A stretch of DNA of 64,000 nucleotides from Muribaculaceae bacterium (GTDB lineage: Bacteria > Bacteroidota > Bacteroidia > Bacteroidales > Muribaculaceae). The notes under the pieces are model-generated. The model made no database searches. It saw nothing but the letters and a program-made list of their open reading frames with translations, and had not been told where the DNA came from. The stretch covers positions 7,579-71,578 of the forward strand of contig VSPN01000004.1 of NCBI GenBank assembly GCA_009775355.1. Direction: 5' to 3'. A program made the position numbers and the translations under genes. Below are positions 53,096-62,115 of the stretch, piece by piece. The first letter of the stretch is position 1. The number at the start of each line of letters is the position of its first letter.

Positions 53096-55597
53096 ATGAG
53101 AAAACAAATCCATCTGATGCTTGTGGTGCTATTGTGTTCGCTCGGTTTCGGAGCATACGCGCAGCAGATCTCTACGGTCTTTCGTGTGGAACAGGGTTGT
53201 GCGGCGGTGCTCATGCGATATGACTTCGCCACCTACGACTATGTTCTATACCAGTATCTTGACGAGGGAGACAATACTGTGGAATACGACCGTCGCGGCA
53301 CTCTCTATCTCTGGCCGGCTCCCGGTGCCGAGACAATTTCTGTAACTCCCGAGGATGAGTGTGTCTCGCGGGTCTCGGGCAAGGAACAGTACAAGGTCTA
53401 CTTCACAGCCTCCATGCAGGATCTGTACACTGTCACCACGACAGGCACGCCGTCGATGCCCACTACCGACATTTTCCTTGCCGAGGGAAGTCATGCCAGA
53501 GTTCTGGAGCAGAATCAGCGCACCTATGAATATACCCTTCATCAGGCACTTGTGGCCGGCGAAACCAACTCCGTGCAGATGGCGATGGATTCGCCCGACA
53601 TGCCGGGTACGGTTCCTTTCTACCGTATATGCGGCGAGGAGGGCTACGTGCTCGACCGGGTCACCGATGCCGACGGCAATGATGTCGAGATCCGCGAGGA
53701 TTCATATCTCGGCAACTATATAGAGATCACCGCATTCACCGCCCTGCCATATTACAATGTCACTACCCGCGAGCGCGAGGCGCCGCAGGGCGATCCGGTG
53801 TTCATTCTCAGCGAGGGCAGTTATGCGTATTACACGCCGGCCGGCGGAGGGGGCCGCACCATGCTGAGTCCGGGAGAAAACCGTGTCAGTGTGACCGAGA
53901 ACGACCTGATCGAGGTCTATCCGGCCGACGGCCATTATTTTGTATCGTTCACCGACAGCAATGGTGTTGCCTACGCTCCTGGCAACCGTGGATTCGTGCA
54001 GATCGGCGGTTCGGGTAATTTCTATCCTCCCTATTCGATCACGACTGAGCTCAATGAAGTCGACCATTACACGGTCACTCTCAATATTGACACCAACGAA
54101 GGCGTGAAATGCTATTTCTTTTCCGACGGCAAGGACATATCGCTTCGTCCCGGGGAGAATATGCTAACATATTCACCAAACATAGCCAAAGAGTATCTGG
54201 TTCTGGGCCGCAAGCAGTATGACGACTACCGTCCTTTCTACTCGGTGATCGTTGACGGAGTTGCAGAAACCCCCGCCGCGGAATACTGGATAGAGGTGGC
54301 TGACGGCATGGAGATAGACGTGACAGTAGAATATCCCGAGGATGAGAGTTATTCATATACTCTTGAGTATACTGACGGAGCCGAAGACTTCTGGACCTCG
54401 ATCCGTGTGGCCGGAGAGGAAGTGACTCCGGAGTCCGGAAGATTCGAGGCTAAGGCCGGCGCGTTGGTCGAACTGTATAACTCGAACGCCGGCGACTGGT
54501 CCATCAAAAAGATAACCCTGCCCGGATCGAGCCACACCTCGATGACTACCTATTCCCCCCTGACGTTTACTGCCAACGGCGACGGAGTCATCAGCGTTGA
54601 CGCATGCCGGGCGCAGGAACTCGGCGTCAGCATCAGCATTCTGGGCAGCGCCGGCAATGTCAATATTGTCAACGGCAACTGGAACACTGGCACGCCTGTA
54701 AACGGCCTCAAGGAGGGCCTCAACACTGTTACGATAAAAGACAACTGCGACTACTTCAGCATCAAGCACATCGACGACAACGGCGACCTGAAGTCCGTGG
54801 TCTACCGCGAATCGGCCGACTCTCAGCTCAAGGAAGCGGTCCGGAGCAGTTCGTGGCCATACTATTACACCGCCTCATCTCTGCGCGACGGAGCTGAGGT
54901 CATCATTGTGGCCGGCGATGTTGAGCTTGACAGTGCGTGTGTCATCTATGTCGACAGCGCAGCCGAGGGCATGGCGCTGACTTCGGATGCAGGCCGTACG
55001 TTCGGACTTTCAGACGGGTATAACACCGTTCCTTTCAATGTGGCGGAGAACTGCCGCAATGGTTTCGCGATTACCGGTGCCACTGCAGCCCACACTCTAT
55101 TCTGCGACGGCGAGAAAGCCGTAAGCCCTCTCCGCGTGACACTTGCCGGAGGTGGGATCTACAAGCTCTATACATCGACAGCGGATCCGCAGCCTCTGGC
55201 TGTGTCGTTTGCTATCGAGGACGAGGCTTGCGAGGTGGCTGACGTGACAGTGGATCTCGGAACTCCGGTCGATGGTGTGGATGCAGGTCTCGAGGTTCTG
55301 CCCGGCACACGTGTATCTTTCCGCGTGATTGAACAGAATGACATGGGTTATCTGTTTGTGTTGGCAAACGACCGGATTATCGAAAGAGATGAAGATGGAT
55401 TCTTCACTGCCGACATCACCGATCCCACGGTATTTACTGTCTTTAAGGAATATGTGGGTGTCAGCCTTATAGGAGATGATGAAGCCGAAGCAGTGTGGTA
55501 TGATCTGGCCGGCCGCAGAGTCGAGGGCGGACGTATCGTTCCCGGAGTCTACATCCGTGTTGCCGGCGGACAAGCCGACAAAGTGATTGTGAGATGA
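53096..55597 (+). CDS. Large secreted repeat protein of unknown function
   Basis: An 833-residue protein with a signal peptide (MRKQIHLMLVVLLCSLGFGAYA). The body is beta-rich and built of repeats of about 90-130 residues. A recurring G-x-N-x-V/L turn marks them: DEGDNTV, VAGETNSV, SPGENRV, RPGENML, KEGLNTV, SDGYNTV. The end (AVWYDLAGRRVEGG, IVPGVYIRV, DKVIVR) is the sorting-type tail also found on the nucleases. No enzyme motif is seen, so it may be an adhesin or other structural surface protein. It stands alone between its own promoter and a very strong terminator. Confidence 0.75.
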   Translation: MRKQIHLMLVVLLCSLGFGAYAQQISTVFRVEQGCAAVLMRYDFATYDYVLYQYLDEGDNTVEYDRRGTLYLWPAPGAETISVTPEDECVSRVSGKEQYKVYFTASMQDLYTVTTTGTPSMPTTDIFLAEGSHARVLEQNQRTYEYTLHQALVAGETNSVQMAMDSPDMPGTVPFYRICGEEGYVLDRVTDADGNDVEIREDSYLGNYIEITAFTALPYYNVTTREREAPQGDPVFILSEGSYAYYTPAGGGGRTMLSPGENRVSVTENDLIEVYPADGHYFVSFTDSNGVAYAPGNRGFVQIGGSGNFYPPYSITTELNEVDHYTVTLNIDTNEGVKCYFFSDGKDISLRPGENMLTYSPNIAKEYLVLGRKQYDDYRPFYSVIVDGVAETPAAEYWIEVADGMEIDVTVEYPEDESYSYTLEYTDGAEDFWTSIRVAGEEVTPESGRFEAKAGALVELYNSNAGDWSIKKITLPGSSHTSMTTYSPLTFTANGDGVISVDACRAQELGVSISILGSAGNVNIVNGNWNTGTPVNGLKEGLNTVTIKDNCDYFSIKHIDDNGDLKSVVYRESADSQLKEAVRSSSWPYYYTASSLRDGAEVIIVAGDVELDSACVIYVDSAAEGMALTSDAGRTFGLSDGYNTVPFNVAENCRNGFAITGATAAHTLFCDGEKAVSPLRVTLAGGGIYKLYTSTADPQPLAVSFAIEDEACEVADVTVDLGTPVDGVDAGLEVLPGTRVSFRVIEQNDMGYLFVLANDRIIERDEDGFFTADITDPTVFTVFKEYVGVSLIGDDEAEAVWYDLAGRRVEGGRIVPGVYIRVAGGQADKVIVR

Positions 55598-55610
55598 TAT
55601 CGACATTCAT

Positions 55611-55656
55611 AAAACAAAAGACAGACGCGCCGGCCGGTGCGTCTGTCTTTTGTTTT
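55611..55656 (+). terminator. Very strong bidirectional terminator
   Basis: An 18-base arm (AAAACAAAAGACAGACGC) pairs perfectly with 55639-55656, around a 10-base GC-rich loop that can pair further. The A-rich left and T-rich right flanks suit both the 833-residue protein gene and the convergent acyltransferase gene. Confidence 0.95.
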
Positions 55657-55677
55657 ATGGGGTGCGTCAGAGTCAGA

Positions 55678-56508
55678 TCAGAGTGATATGACAGTGGCGC
55701 GTATTTCTGCGGCCAGAGCGGCGGGAGAAGCTCCGCCGGCAATACGGTCGGCGAGCGTACGCCAGGATACGGGGCGTCCGAAAGTGACACGGTAGTCGTT
55801 TCCGCGTGCGGCACAGAGTTCGGCCGGGAGCATGGCCTGCTCGATGTTCATCTTAAGTCCGAGCCGCTTGCGCCAGTAGGCCGTGCGGTAGAACCTGATC
55901 CGGTTGAGGCCTTCGAACCTGACGGGGATTATGTCGCGATGATATTCCACGGCTTTCTGGATGAACGACTTCTGCCACACCAGGTCACTGATCGAGCCGT
56001 CGGGGTGAAGGCGCGACACGAGTCCGGCCGGAAATATCAGTATCTGCATGTCGGATGCATATGCCGCCGCGATGGCGCGTGCGGCCTCGCGGCCCTGCGA
56101 GCCATATTTGTTGACAGGGAGGAAGACCGGGCGAAGCGGCCCGACATTCATGAGCATGTCGTTGACCAGAAACCTGATGCCCGCGTCGCCATATCTTGCG
56201 CCGAGCACCTTGATCAGTCCGATGCCGTCGAGACCGCCGAGCGGGTGGTTTGAGGCGAAGATGAAGCGCCCCTCGGGCGGAATGTTCTCTTCCCCTCTTG
56301 TGCTGACCGACAGGCGCAGGTGGTCGTAGAGAGCGTCGGCGAAAGCCGTGCCTTCGGCCGGCCACGTGGCGTCGAGCATCGCGTTGAGTTCGGTCTGACG
56401 GATCATGCGTTCGAGCGCGTAAGTGAGGGGGCGCGGAATGATGCGTGCCTTCCACCCTCCGGCCCTGGCGCGTATAATGCCGTCGAGGTCGATTCGGAGT
56501 TTCTCCAT
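55678..56508 (-). CDS. PlsC-like phospholipid/glycerol acyltransferase
   Basis: A 276-residue acyltransferase. It has the NHx4D-type motif as FASNHPLGGLDG, a second block VNKYGSQGREAARAI, the acyl-acceptor motif IFPAGLVSR and the PVRFEG strand, in the order of LPLAT/hemolysin-type acyltransferases. It is likely membrane-associated and involved in lipid or lipid-A-like acylation; the substrate is not evident. It lies 7 bases after the obgE stop. Confidence 0.82.
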   Translation of the reverse strand: MEKLRIDLDGIIRARAGGWKARIIPRPLTYALERMIRQTELNAMLDATWPAEGTAFADALYDHLRLSVSTRGEENIPPEGRFIFASNHPLGGLDGIGLIKVLGARYGDAGIRFLVNDMLMNVGPLRPVFLPVNKYGSQGREAARAIAAAYASDMQILIFPAGLVSRLHPDGSISDLVWQKSFIQKAVEYHRDIIPVRFEGLNRIRFYRTAYWRKRLGLKMNIEQAMLPAELCAARGNDYRVTFGRPVSWRTLADRIAGGASPAALAAEIRATVISL

Positions 56509-56515
56509 CGGGGTA

Positions 56516-57685
56516 TCAGTTGTTTACGGAAGACTCCTCGTCCCAGAACTCATCCTCCCAGTCCTCATCGGTTTCGAGCAGAATCTCGTCTTCGTCTTCG
56601 GATTCCTGCTCGAAGATGAAGTTGTCTTCCTCCTCCACGCGGCGGCGCGGGTCGAGCGGACGGTGGGTTATGGTGAAATTGTTTTTGTTCTCCTCGGAGT
56701 TGATCTCGCGCCAGAGAATGTCTTTGAGTTCGGTGAGCCCCTGTCCGGTCACAGCCGATATGAACACAGCCGGAAGGTCGTCGGGTAATGTGCGGGCTAT
56801 CTCTTCGCGGAGCTCGTCGTCGAGCATGTCGGACTTCGATACAGCGAGGACGCGGCTCTTGTCGGACAGGTCGGGGTTGAACTCATGCAGCTCGCGTAGC
56901 AGCACCTCATAGTCCTTCTTAATGTCGTCGGAGTCGGCCGGCACCATGAAAAGGAGCACGGCGTTGCGCTCGATGTGCCGCAGGAACCGGAGACCGAGAC
57001 CTTTCCCTTCAGACGCACCCTCGATTATGCCCGGGATGTCGGCCATGACAAAAGACTGCGCGCCGCGATAGCCTACAATGCCGAGCGACGGCTCCATGGT
57101 GGTGAAAGGATAATCGGCGATCTTGGGTTTGGCGGCGGAGAGCGCCGACAGAAGAGTCGACTTTCCGGCATTCGGAAAACCTACGAGACCGACGTCGCCG
57201 AGCAGCTTCAGCTCAAGCACCACGGCCTTCTCGATTGCCGGCTGTCCGGGCTGCGCGTAACGGGGAGCGCGGTTGGTCGATGTGGCGAAATGGCAGTTGC
57301 CGAGTCCCCCCTTTCCGCCCCGCAGCAGGTTGATCTCCTCGCCGTCGGCTGTTATCTCGCAGAGGAACGCGCCGGTGTCGGCATCGAACACTGCGGTTCC
57401 GACGGGAACCTCGATGATTCGGTCCTCTCCATCCTTGCCGTGGCTGCGGCCCGCGCCGCCGCTCTGGCCGTCGGTGGCGAAGACATGACGCTGGAATCTG
57501 AGCGGAAGCAGAGTCCACATGTGGCCGTTGCCACGAAGTATTATGTGGCCTCCGCGGCCACCGTCACCCCCGTCGGGGCCACCTTTGGGAATGTACTTGG
57601 CGCGGTGGTAATGGCGGCTTCCGGCGCCCCCCTTGCCGCTGCGGCAGAGAATCTTGACGTAATCTATGAAATTTGAGTCGGCCAT
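56516..57685 (-). CDS. obgE: Obg family GTPase
   Basis: A ribosome-associated essential GTPase. The glycine-rich Obg fold is FIDYVKILCRSGKGGAGS ... KGGPDGGDGGRGGH. The GTPase motifs are G1 GFPNAGKSTLLSALS, G3 DIPGIIEGASEGKGLGL and NKxD as AVSKSDML. The C-terminus carries a long acidic tail (EDEDEILLETDEDWEDEF). 389 residues from ATG 57685 (MADSNFIDYVK); the ATG at 57727 would add 14 poor residues. Confidence 0.96.
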   Translation of the reverse strand: MADSNFIDYVKILCRSGKGGAGSRHYHRAKYIPKGGPDGGDGGRGGHIILRGNGHMWTLLPLRFQRHVFATDGQSGGAGRSHGKDGEDRIIEVPVGTAVFDADTGAFLCEITADGEEINLLRGGKGGLGNCHFATSTNRAPRYAQPGQPAIEKAVVLELKLLGDVGLVGFPNAGKSTLLSALSAAKPKIADYPFTTMEPSLGIVGYRGAQSFVMADIPGIIEGASEGKGLGLRFLRHIERNAVLLFMVPADSDDIKKDYEVLLRELHEFNPDLSDKSRVLAVSKSDMLDDELREEIARTLPDDLPAVFISAVTGQGLTELKDILWREINSEENKNNFTITHRPLDPRRRVEEEDNFIFEQESEDEDEILLETDEDWEDEFWDEESSVNN

Positions 57686-57754
57686 GTGGATATATGTTTT
57701 ACGGGGGATACCCCCTTGATGAGTCATTCAGTTTTTGAAACGTCGGGAGAGTGA

Positions 57755-58675
57755 TTATTGTTGTCGTGAGCCCGGAGTCGTTCCGGGAGAGGAATAGAGT
57801 TCAAGAGTCTCTCTCAGCTCCATCGATACCATTGCCACCAGTTCAGGCGGGTCGAGCACCTTGAGCGAGCTTCCGAAACCGATCAGCTCATGCACAAGCT
57901 CATAGTTGAGCTTCAGCCGATAGGAGAAAATGGAATATTTGTCGTGGATAGTCTCCTGCTGGGTTGCGTGAAACGGCAGGGCACGGAAATATTTCGCCTG
58001 TACCGGAGTGGTCATGATGCGCACCTCGCGCACCTTCCCTTTCGAGTCGGTCACTCCGATCAGGTTGGAGAAGAAGGGTTCGGGCGTAATGTCGGGCATG
58101 ACGAAATTGCCGCTCACGGTGGTCATCTCCTTGACGCGGTCGAGCGCGTAGGTGCGTATGTCGTTCGACTTCTCCTTAAGTCCGATCATATACCACCTCT
58201 GCTTGTATCGCTTCACGAAATAGGGGTGGAACACGATATCCTTCTCGGGAAGTACGCGCGAGAATCCGGCATATGTGAACCGCAGTTTCGACGAGTCTCC
58301 GATCGCGCCGAGCACGAGCGGCAGGAACTCGCGGGCCGAGGGCACATCTTCCACCGACACGCGGTCGGCCGGAATGGCCGATTCCTTCATCGCCGAGTTG
58401 GCGGCATAAGATTCGAGAAGCCAGTTGGTGACGGCCCGGTTCTGCTTCCGCTGCCCCGGATCGATATAGTATTTCCCCGCCTTGTCGCAGAGTATGTCGA
58501 TATGGAAATTCTCCTCGATGCCCCGACGGTAATAATAGAACGTGCGTTCGGGCATGGGGTTTCCGTCGCCGTAGGCCGAGCGTTGCCACAGCTCGTTGAT
58601 CTCGGCGCGCGACAGCCGGTCATATCTCGACAGCGTGTCGACGATCCATACATACTTGTTGATCAGCTCTTTCAT
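57755..58675 (-). CDS. WYL-domain transcriptional regulator
   Basis: A 306-residue regulator. The N-terminal winged-helix part is IVDTLSRYDRLSRAEINELW ... RTFYYYRRGIEENFHID. The WYL domain follows (KLRFTYAGFSRVLPEKDIVF; PYFVKRYKQRWYMIGL; RTYALDRVKEM), and the C-terminal WCX-like end contains ELIGFGSSLKVLDP. WYL regulators often sense nucleic acid or ligands and control defence or DNA-damage genes, but no such target is adjacent here. A 9-base inverted repeat just upstream (58715-58760) is a candidate operator. Confidence 0.85.
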   Translation of the reverse strand: MKELINKYVWIVDTLSRYDRLSRAEINELWQRSAYGDGNPMPERTFYYYRRGIEENFHIDILCDKAGKYYIDPGQRKQNRAVTNWLLESYAANSAMKESAIPADRVSVEDVPSAREFLPLVLGAIGDSSKLRFTYAGFSRVLPEKDIVFHPYFVKRYKQRWYMIGLKEKSNDIRTYALDRVKEMTTVSGNFVMPDITPEPFFSNLIGVTDSKGKVREVRIMTTPVQAKYFRALPFHATQQETIHDKYSIFSYRLKLNYELVHELIGFGSSLKVLDPPELVAMVSMELRETLELYSSPGTTPGSRQQ

Positions 58676-58714
58676 GCGGGAGATAAAAATTTTTTCAAAA
58701 AAAACGCATTGCGG

Positions 58715-58760
58715 TCAAACCTTTCGCGCCGTGGCGATGTTATAATGACGTAAGGTTTGA
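58715..58760. promoter_or_regulatory. Inverted repeat upstream of the WYL regulator gene
   Basis: TCAAACCTT (58715-58723) and AAGGTTTGA (58752-58760) are perfect reverse complements, 28 bases apart. They lie 40 to 85 bases upstream of the WYL gene, where an autoregulatory operator would be expected. Confidence 0.45.
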
Positions 58761-58765
58761 AAAAC

Positions 58766-58865
58766 TATCTAAATGATATAAGGTTATACTGCTATAAGCG
58801 TTCTGAAAAAGTTGTTATTGTTGTTTTAATTAAGAAATTAGGTCGACGTGAGTCGACCTTTTTCT
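58766..58865 (+). ncRNA. Possible small RNA of about 100 nt
   Basis: A plus-strand terminator (58841-58865) has no plus-strand gene before it. TAAGGTTTG at 58751-58759 is a near match to TAnnTTTG with one extra base. A transcript between them would be about 100 nt, AT-rich and with little coding potential. Both ends are predicted only. Confidence 0.3.
58841..58865 (+). terminator. Intrinsic terminator on the plus strand
   Basis: GGTCGAC-GTGA-GTCGACC forms a 7-bp stem with a tetraloop, followed by TTTTTCTATTTT. It does not serve any recognised gene on this strand. Confidence 0.65.
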
Positions 58866-58873
58866 ATTTTGTC

Positions 58874-58914
58874 CTGTCGGCGCGGTTCAGCCTCCTGCTG
58901 CGCCGCGCCGACAG
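58874..58914 (-). terminator. GC-rich hairpin after rfbB
   Basis: CTGTCGGCGCGG (58874-58885) pairs with CCGCGCCGACAG (58903-58914), a 12-bp stem starting 7 bases past the rfbB stop. No T run follows on the minus strand, so it may block 3' decay or act with Rho. Confidence 0.5.
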
Positions 58915-58920
58915 CGTGTC

Positions 58921-60054
58921 TTATCTGTCGCCGTACATGCGGTCGTAATACTTCTCGTAGTCGCCCGAAGTGATGTTGTCGATCCACTCCTGGTTGTCGA
59001 GATACCATCTGACGGTCTTCTCGATTCCCTCCTCGAACTGGAGGCTCGGTTCCCAGCCGAGTTCGGCCTGAAGTTTCCGCGAGTCGATGGCGTAGCGCAT
59101 GTCGTGCCCCTTGCGGTCGGTGACATATGTTATGAGCCGTTCGGAGTGTCCCTCGGGGTTGCCGAGCAGACGGTCGACGGTGCGGATCACCACACGGATC
59201 AAGTCGATGTTCTTCCACTCGTTGAATCCGCCGATGTTGTAGGTCTCGGCCGGTTTCCCCTTGTGGAAAATCAGGTCGATGGCGCGTGCGTGGTCCTCGA
59301 CGAAAAGCCAGTCGCGCACGTTCTCCCCCTTGCCGTAGACGGGGAGCGGTTTCCCTTTGCGGATATTGTTGATGAACAGCGGGATCAGCTTCTCTGGGAA
59401 CTGATACGGACCGTAATTGTTCGAGCAGTTGGTGACGAGAGTCGGCATGCCGTAGGTGTCATGATAAGCACGCACGAAATGGTCGCTCGACGCCTTCGAC
59501 GCCGAATAGGGGGAATGCGGGTTGTATTTTGTGGTCTCCAGGAAGAACTTGCGTCCGAAAGCCAGATGGTGTTCCGACGACGATGCCGTGGTGGTGAAAG
59601 GAGACTCGATGCCTTCGGGGTCGGTGAGTTCGAGAGCACCGTAAACCTCGTCGGTCGATATGTGGTAGAAGAGTTTCCCCTCGTAGCCTTCCGGCAGAGA
59701 TTCCCAGTAGATCTTTGCGGCCTGTAGCAGCGACAGCGTGCCCATCACGTTGGTGCGTGCGAAAGTGAACGGATCGAGGATCGAGCGGTCCACATGGCTC
59801 TCGGCTGCGAGATGGATGATGCCGTCGATGCGGTGCTCCTCGATGATGCGGCGCATCATGTCGAAGTCGCAGATGTCGGCACGGACGAACGTGTAGTTGG
59901 GACGGTCCTCGATGTCGCGCAGATTGGCCAGATTGCCGGCATATGTGAGCTTGTCGAGATTGACGATATGATAGTCGGGATACTTGTTGACAAACAGTCT
60001 TACGACATGCGATCCGATGAAACCGGCTCCGCCGGTGATGAGAATATTCTTCAT
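58921..60054 (-). CDS. rfbB: dTDP-glucose 4,6-dehydratase
   Basis: Forms dTDP-4-keto-6-deoxyglucose, a precursor of dTDP-rhamnose and other deoxysugars. It shows the NAD-binding GGAGFIGSHVVRLF, the TDEVYG-type HISTDEVYGAL, the catalytic YSASKASSDHFVRAYHDTYG and NCSNNYGPYQFPEKLIPL. 377 residues, normal length. The other rfb genes are not adjacent: the porin gene is upstream and the sequence after it holds only hairpins. It is probably part of surface glycan synthesis. Confidence 0.96.
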   Translation of the reverse strand: MKNILITGGAGFIGSHVVRLFVNKYPDYHIVNLDKLTYAGNLANLRDIEDRPNYTFVRADICDFDMMRRIIEEHRIDGIIHLAAESHVDRSILDPFTFARTNVMGTLSLLQAAKIYWESLPEGYEGKLFYHISTDEVYGALELTDPEGIESPFTTTASSSEHHLAFGRKFFLETTKYNPHSPYSASKASSDHFVRAYHDTYGMPTLVTNCSNNYGPYQFPEKLIPLFINNIRKGKPLPVYGKGENVRDWLFVEDHARAIDLIFHKGKPAETYNIGGFNEWKNIDLIRVVIRTVDRLLGNPEGHSERLITYVTDRKGHDMRYAIDSRKLQAELGWEPSLQFEEGIEKTVRWYLDNQEWIDNITSGDYEKYYDRMYGDR

Positions 60055-60105
60055 TTGCAGTAATCTTTCAGGTTCACTTTTTCAAATGATGGTCCGCTAC
60101 CTGTT

Positions 60106-61251
60106 TCAGAAAATGAACTGGATGCGGGTCTGGAATATGTTGGCGTGCCTTGAGGGCAGCCCTGTAGAGCGCGGACGGTCTGTATATGAGTAGTTGACCC
60201 TCCATGTGATATAACGGTTGATATAGTAGTTCATTGTGAGCGAGGCACTGTTGGCGCGGCCTCCGAATATCGCTGCCGCCGTGTCGTCGAGATCGGCGTA
60301 GCTGTAGCCGGCCACGAGTTCCCAGCTTTTGGGTCCGGGCGTGGCGAGGTATCCGTTCTGAGAGGAATATGAATAAGCCGCGCCCCGGTTCAGCAGTACT
60401 CGGGCCATGGCATAGCATCCGAGACCGCTGAAAGAGTGCAGGCCGTCGCGTCGCGCCACGTTGAGATAATAGAACTGCCCTTCGGCCGCCACGCGGCCTT
60501 TCGACCATAGCACCTCGGGAGTCAGCTTGAAGATCGATCTGACATGATCGACCTCGGCGGAGAGGCAGCTGACGTTCGACACCTTTGTGGGGAACGGAGC
60601 CTTGAAAGTCGAGACCGGGTTCTGCGTGTCGCCGCTGAAGGCGGCGGTCTGGATCAGCCCGCTCGCGCCGATCTGGAATATATTGCCGCGTCCGGTGACC
60701 GGATGCCATGCGGCGCGGGCAGTCGCCCCGACTCCGGTGCGTCCCAGCTCATTGGCATATTTTGTCATCGCGTCGCTCTGCGCATAGAGAGACCCGGCGA
60801 AATGCACGGCCTTGCCATGCCATACGTACATCGCGCCGAGCAGACGGTTCTCGCCGAAAGCCGACTGAGCCACAGGTTCCTCCATCGAGATCTTGTCAGA
60901 CGCTCCGGTGGCACTCTGGAGACCGAACTGATGGACGAAGAAACCACCCTTGAGGAATGAATTGGGATTGATGGTCCATTTCAGGTATATGTCGGCGGGA
61001 TAGAGCTTGCCGAACCTGTAGGAGACATCGGCACGCGCCTCGAAATCGCCGAAGACAGCCTTCGCGCCCAGACGCACGTCGGGGCATGTGACTCCCGGAG
61101 TGAATCCGTCTTCCTGAGGCAGGTAGGCGGCAGCGTCGAACAGCGCGCGGGCCGTCGGGGTGATCTTGAACCCCGTGCTGTCGGCGGCTGAGAGAGGAGT
61201 GGCGATAAGAGAGATAAGTAGAAGTGGAAGAAGATTTTTAAGCGTTCTCAT
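60106..61251 (-). CDS. Outer-membrane porin, OprP/O-like
   Basis: A 381-residue protein with a signal peptide (MRTLKNLLPLLLISLIATPLSA) and beta-strand-rich alternating sequence throughout: RADVSYRFGKLYPADIYLKW, GGFFVHQFGLQSATGASD and SLTMNYYINRYITWRVNYSY. It ends with FQTRIQFIF, the terminal Phe used by the barrel assembly machinery. It resembles the phosphate-selective porin (OprO/OprP) family as found in Bacteroidetes, where specificity is not established. It lies 34 bases after rsmA and 51 bases before rfbB. Confidence 0.72.
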   Translation of the reverse strand: MRTLKNLLPLLLISLIATPLSAADSTGFKITPTARALFDAAAYLPQEDGFTPGVTCPDVRLGAKAVFGDFEARADVSYRFGKLYPADIYLKWTINPNSFLKGGFFVHQFGLQSATGASDKISMEEPVAQSAFGENRLLGAMYVWHGKAVHFAGSLYAQSDAMTKYANELGRTGVGATARAAWHPVTGRGNIFQIGASGLIQTAAFSGDTQNPVSTFKAPFPTKVSNVSCLSAEVDHVRSIFKLTPEVLWSKGRVAAEGQFYYLNVARRDGLHSFSGLGCYAMARVLLNRGAAYSYSSQNGYLATPGPKSWELVAGYSYADLDDTAAAIFGGRANSASLTMNYYINRYITWRVNYSYTDRPRSTGLPSRHANIFQTRIQFIF

Positions 61252-61285
61252 TTTTGTGGGATGGGGTCTTGCCCGCCCGAGGCGG

Positions 61286-62083
61286 TCAAGATTGTGCAGG
61301 TTTGATAAGGTTGGTGAGTTCGATGAAGTCTTCGACAGAGAGGCGTTCCGGGCGTTCGGACATGAACCGCGAGTCGAGCGCGGGCGATCCCGGCTGAAGC
61401 ATGGAAGCCAGAGAGTTGCGTATTGTCTTGCGTCGCTGCCCGAACGCGGTCTTCACGACCTTCTTGAAAAAGACCGGGTCGCAGCCGAGCGACTCGCGCG
61501 AGTTGCGGGTGAGCCTGAGCACGCCGCTCCTCACCTTCGGCGGGGGAGTGAACACGTGCGGCTCGACATTGAACAGATATTCGCAGTCATACCATGCCTG
61601 AAGCAGCACCGACAGGATGCCGTAGACCTTCGACCCCGGGCCGCTGCATATGCGTTCGGCCACCTCCTTCTGGAGCATGCCGGCCGCGACGGGTATCATG
61701 TCGATGTTGTCGAGAACCTTGAAGAAGATCTGCGACGAGATGTTGTAGGGATAGTTGCCGATCAGTGCGAAAGGGCGGTTGAAGACCGAATGCAGGTCGA
61801 GCTTCAGGAAGTCGGCCTCGACCACGCGCAGCGACGGATATGCGTGCGCGAGATATTCCACTGACTCCGTGTCGAGTTCGACGGCAGCCACCTCACGTCC
61901 TGACTCCAGCAGGTATTTCGACAGCACGCCCATGCCGGGGCCTACCTCCATGACAGGTGTCGAACCCCATTCCGCACGGGCGGCGGGGAGCGATCCGGCC
62001 GAGATTGTCGCGGCAATACGTGCGGCGATGTGTTCGTCGTTGAGGAAGTGCTGTCCGAGGTTCTTTTTGGGTCTGACTTTCAT
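61286..62083 (-). CDS. rsmA: 16S rRNA dimethyladenosine transferase (KsgA)
   Basis: Dimethylates two adenosines near the 3' end of 16S rRNA. It shows KKNLGQHFLNDEHIAARI, the SAM motif VMEVGPGMGVLSKYLL, ELDTESVEYL, DFLKLDL and the catalytic NYPYNISSQIFFKVL. 265 residues from ATG 62083 (MKVRPKKNLGQHFL). An ATG at 62119 overlaps the upstream stop (ATGA) and would add 12 residues (MNRGIPPHNLFL); the overlap makes it a plausible alternative, but conserved family sequence begins at the inner start. Confidence 0.94.
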   Translation of the reverse strand: MKVRPKKNLGQHFLNDEHIAARIAATISAGSLPAARAEWGSTPVMEVGPGMGVLSKYLLESGREVAAVELDTESVEYLAHAYPSLRVVEADFLKLDLHSVFNRPFALIGNYPYNISSQIFFKVLDNIDMIPVAAGMLQKEVAERICSGPGSKVYGILSVLLQAWYDCEYLFNVEPHVFTPPPKVRSGVLRLTRNSRESLGCDPVFFKKVVKTAFGQRRKTIRNSLASMLQPGSPALDSRFMSERPERLSVEDFIELTNLIKPAQS

Positions 62084-62115
62084 AAGAAAAAGGTTATGCG
62101 GCGGGATGCCGCGGT

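Noticed and set aside
58757..58948. 63-codon plus-strand open frame past rfbB's end
   Set aside because: It runs through the terminator hairpin and overlaps the end of rfbB, with no start signal and no conserved pattern.
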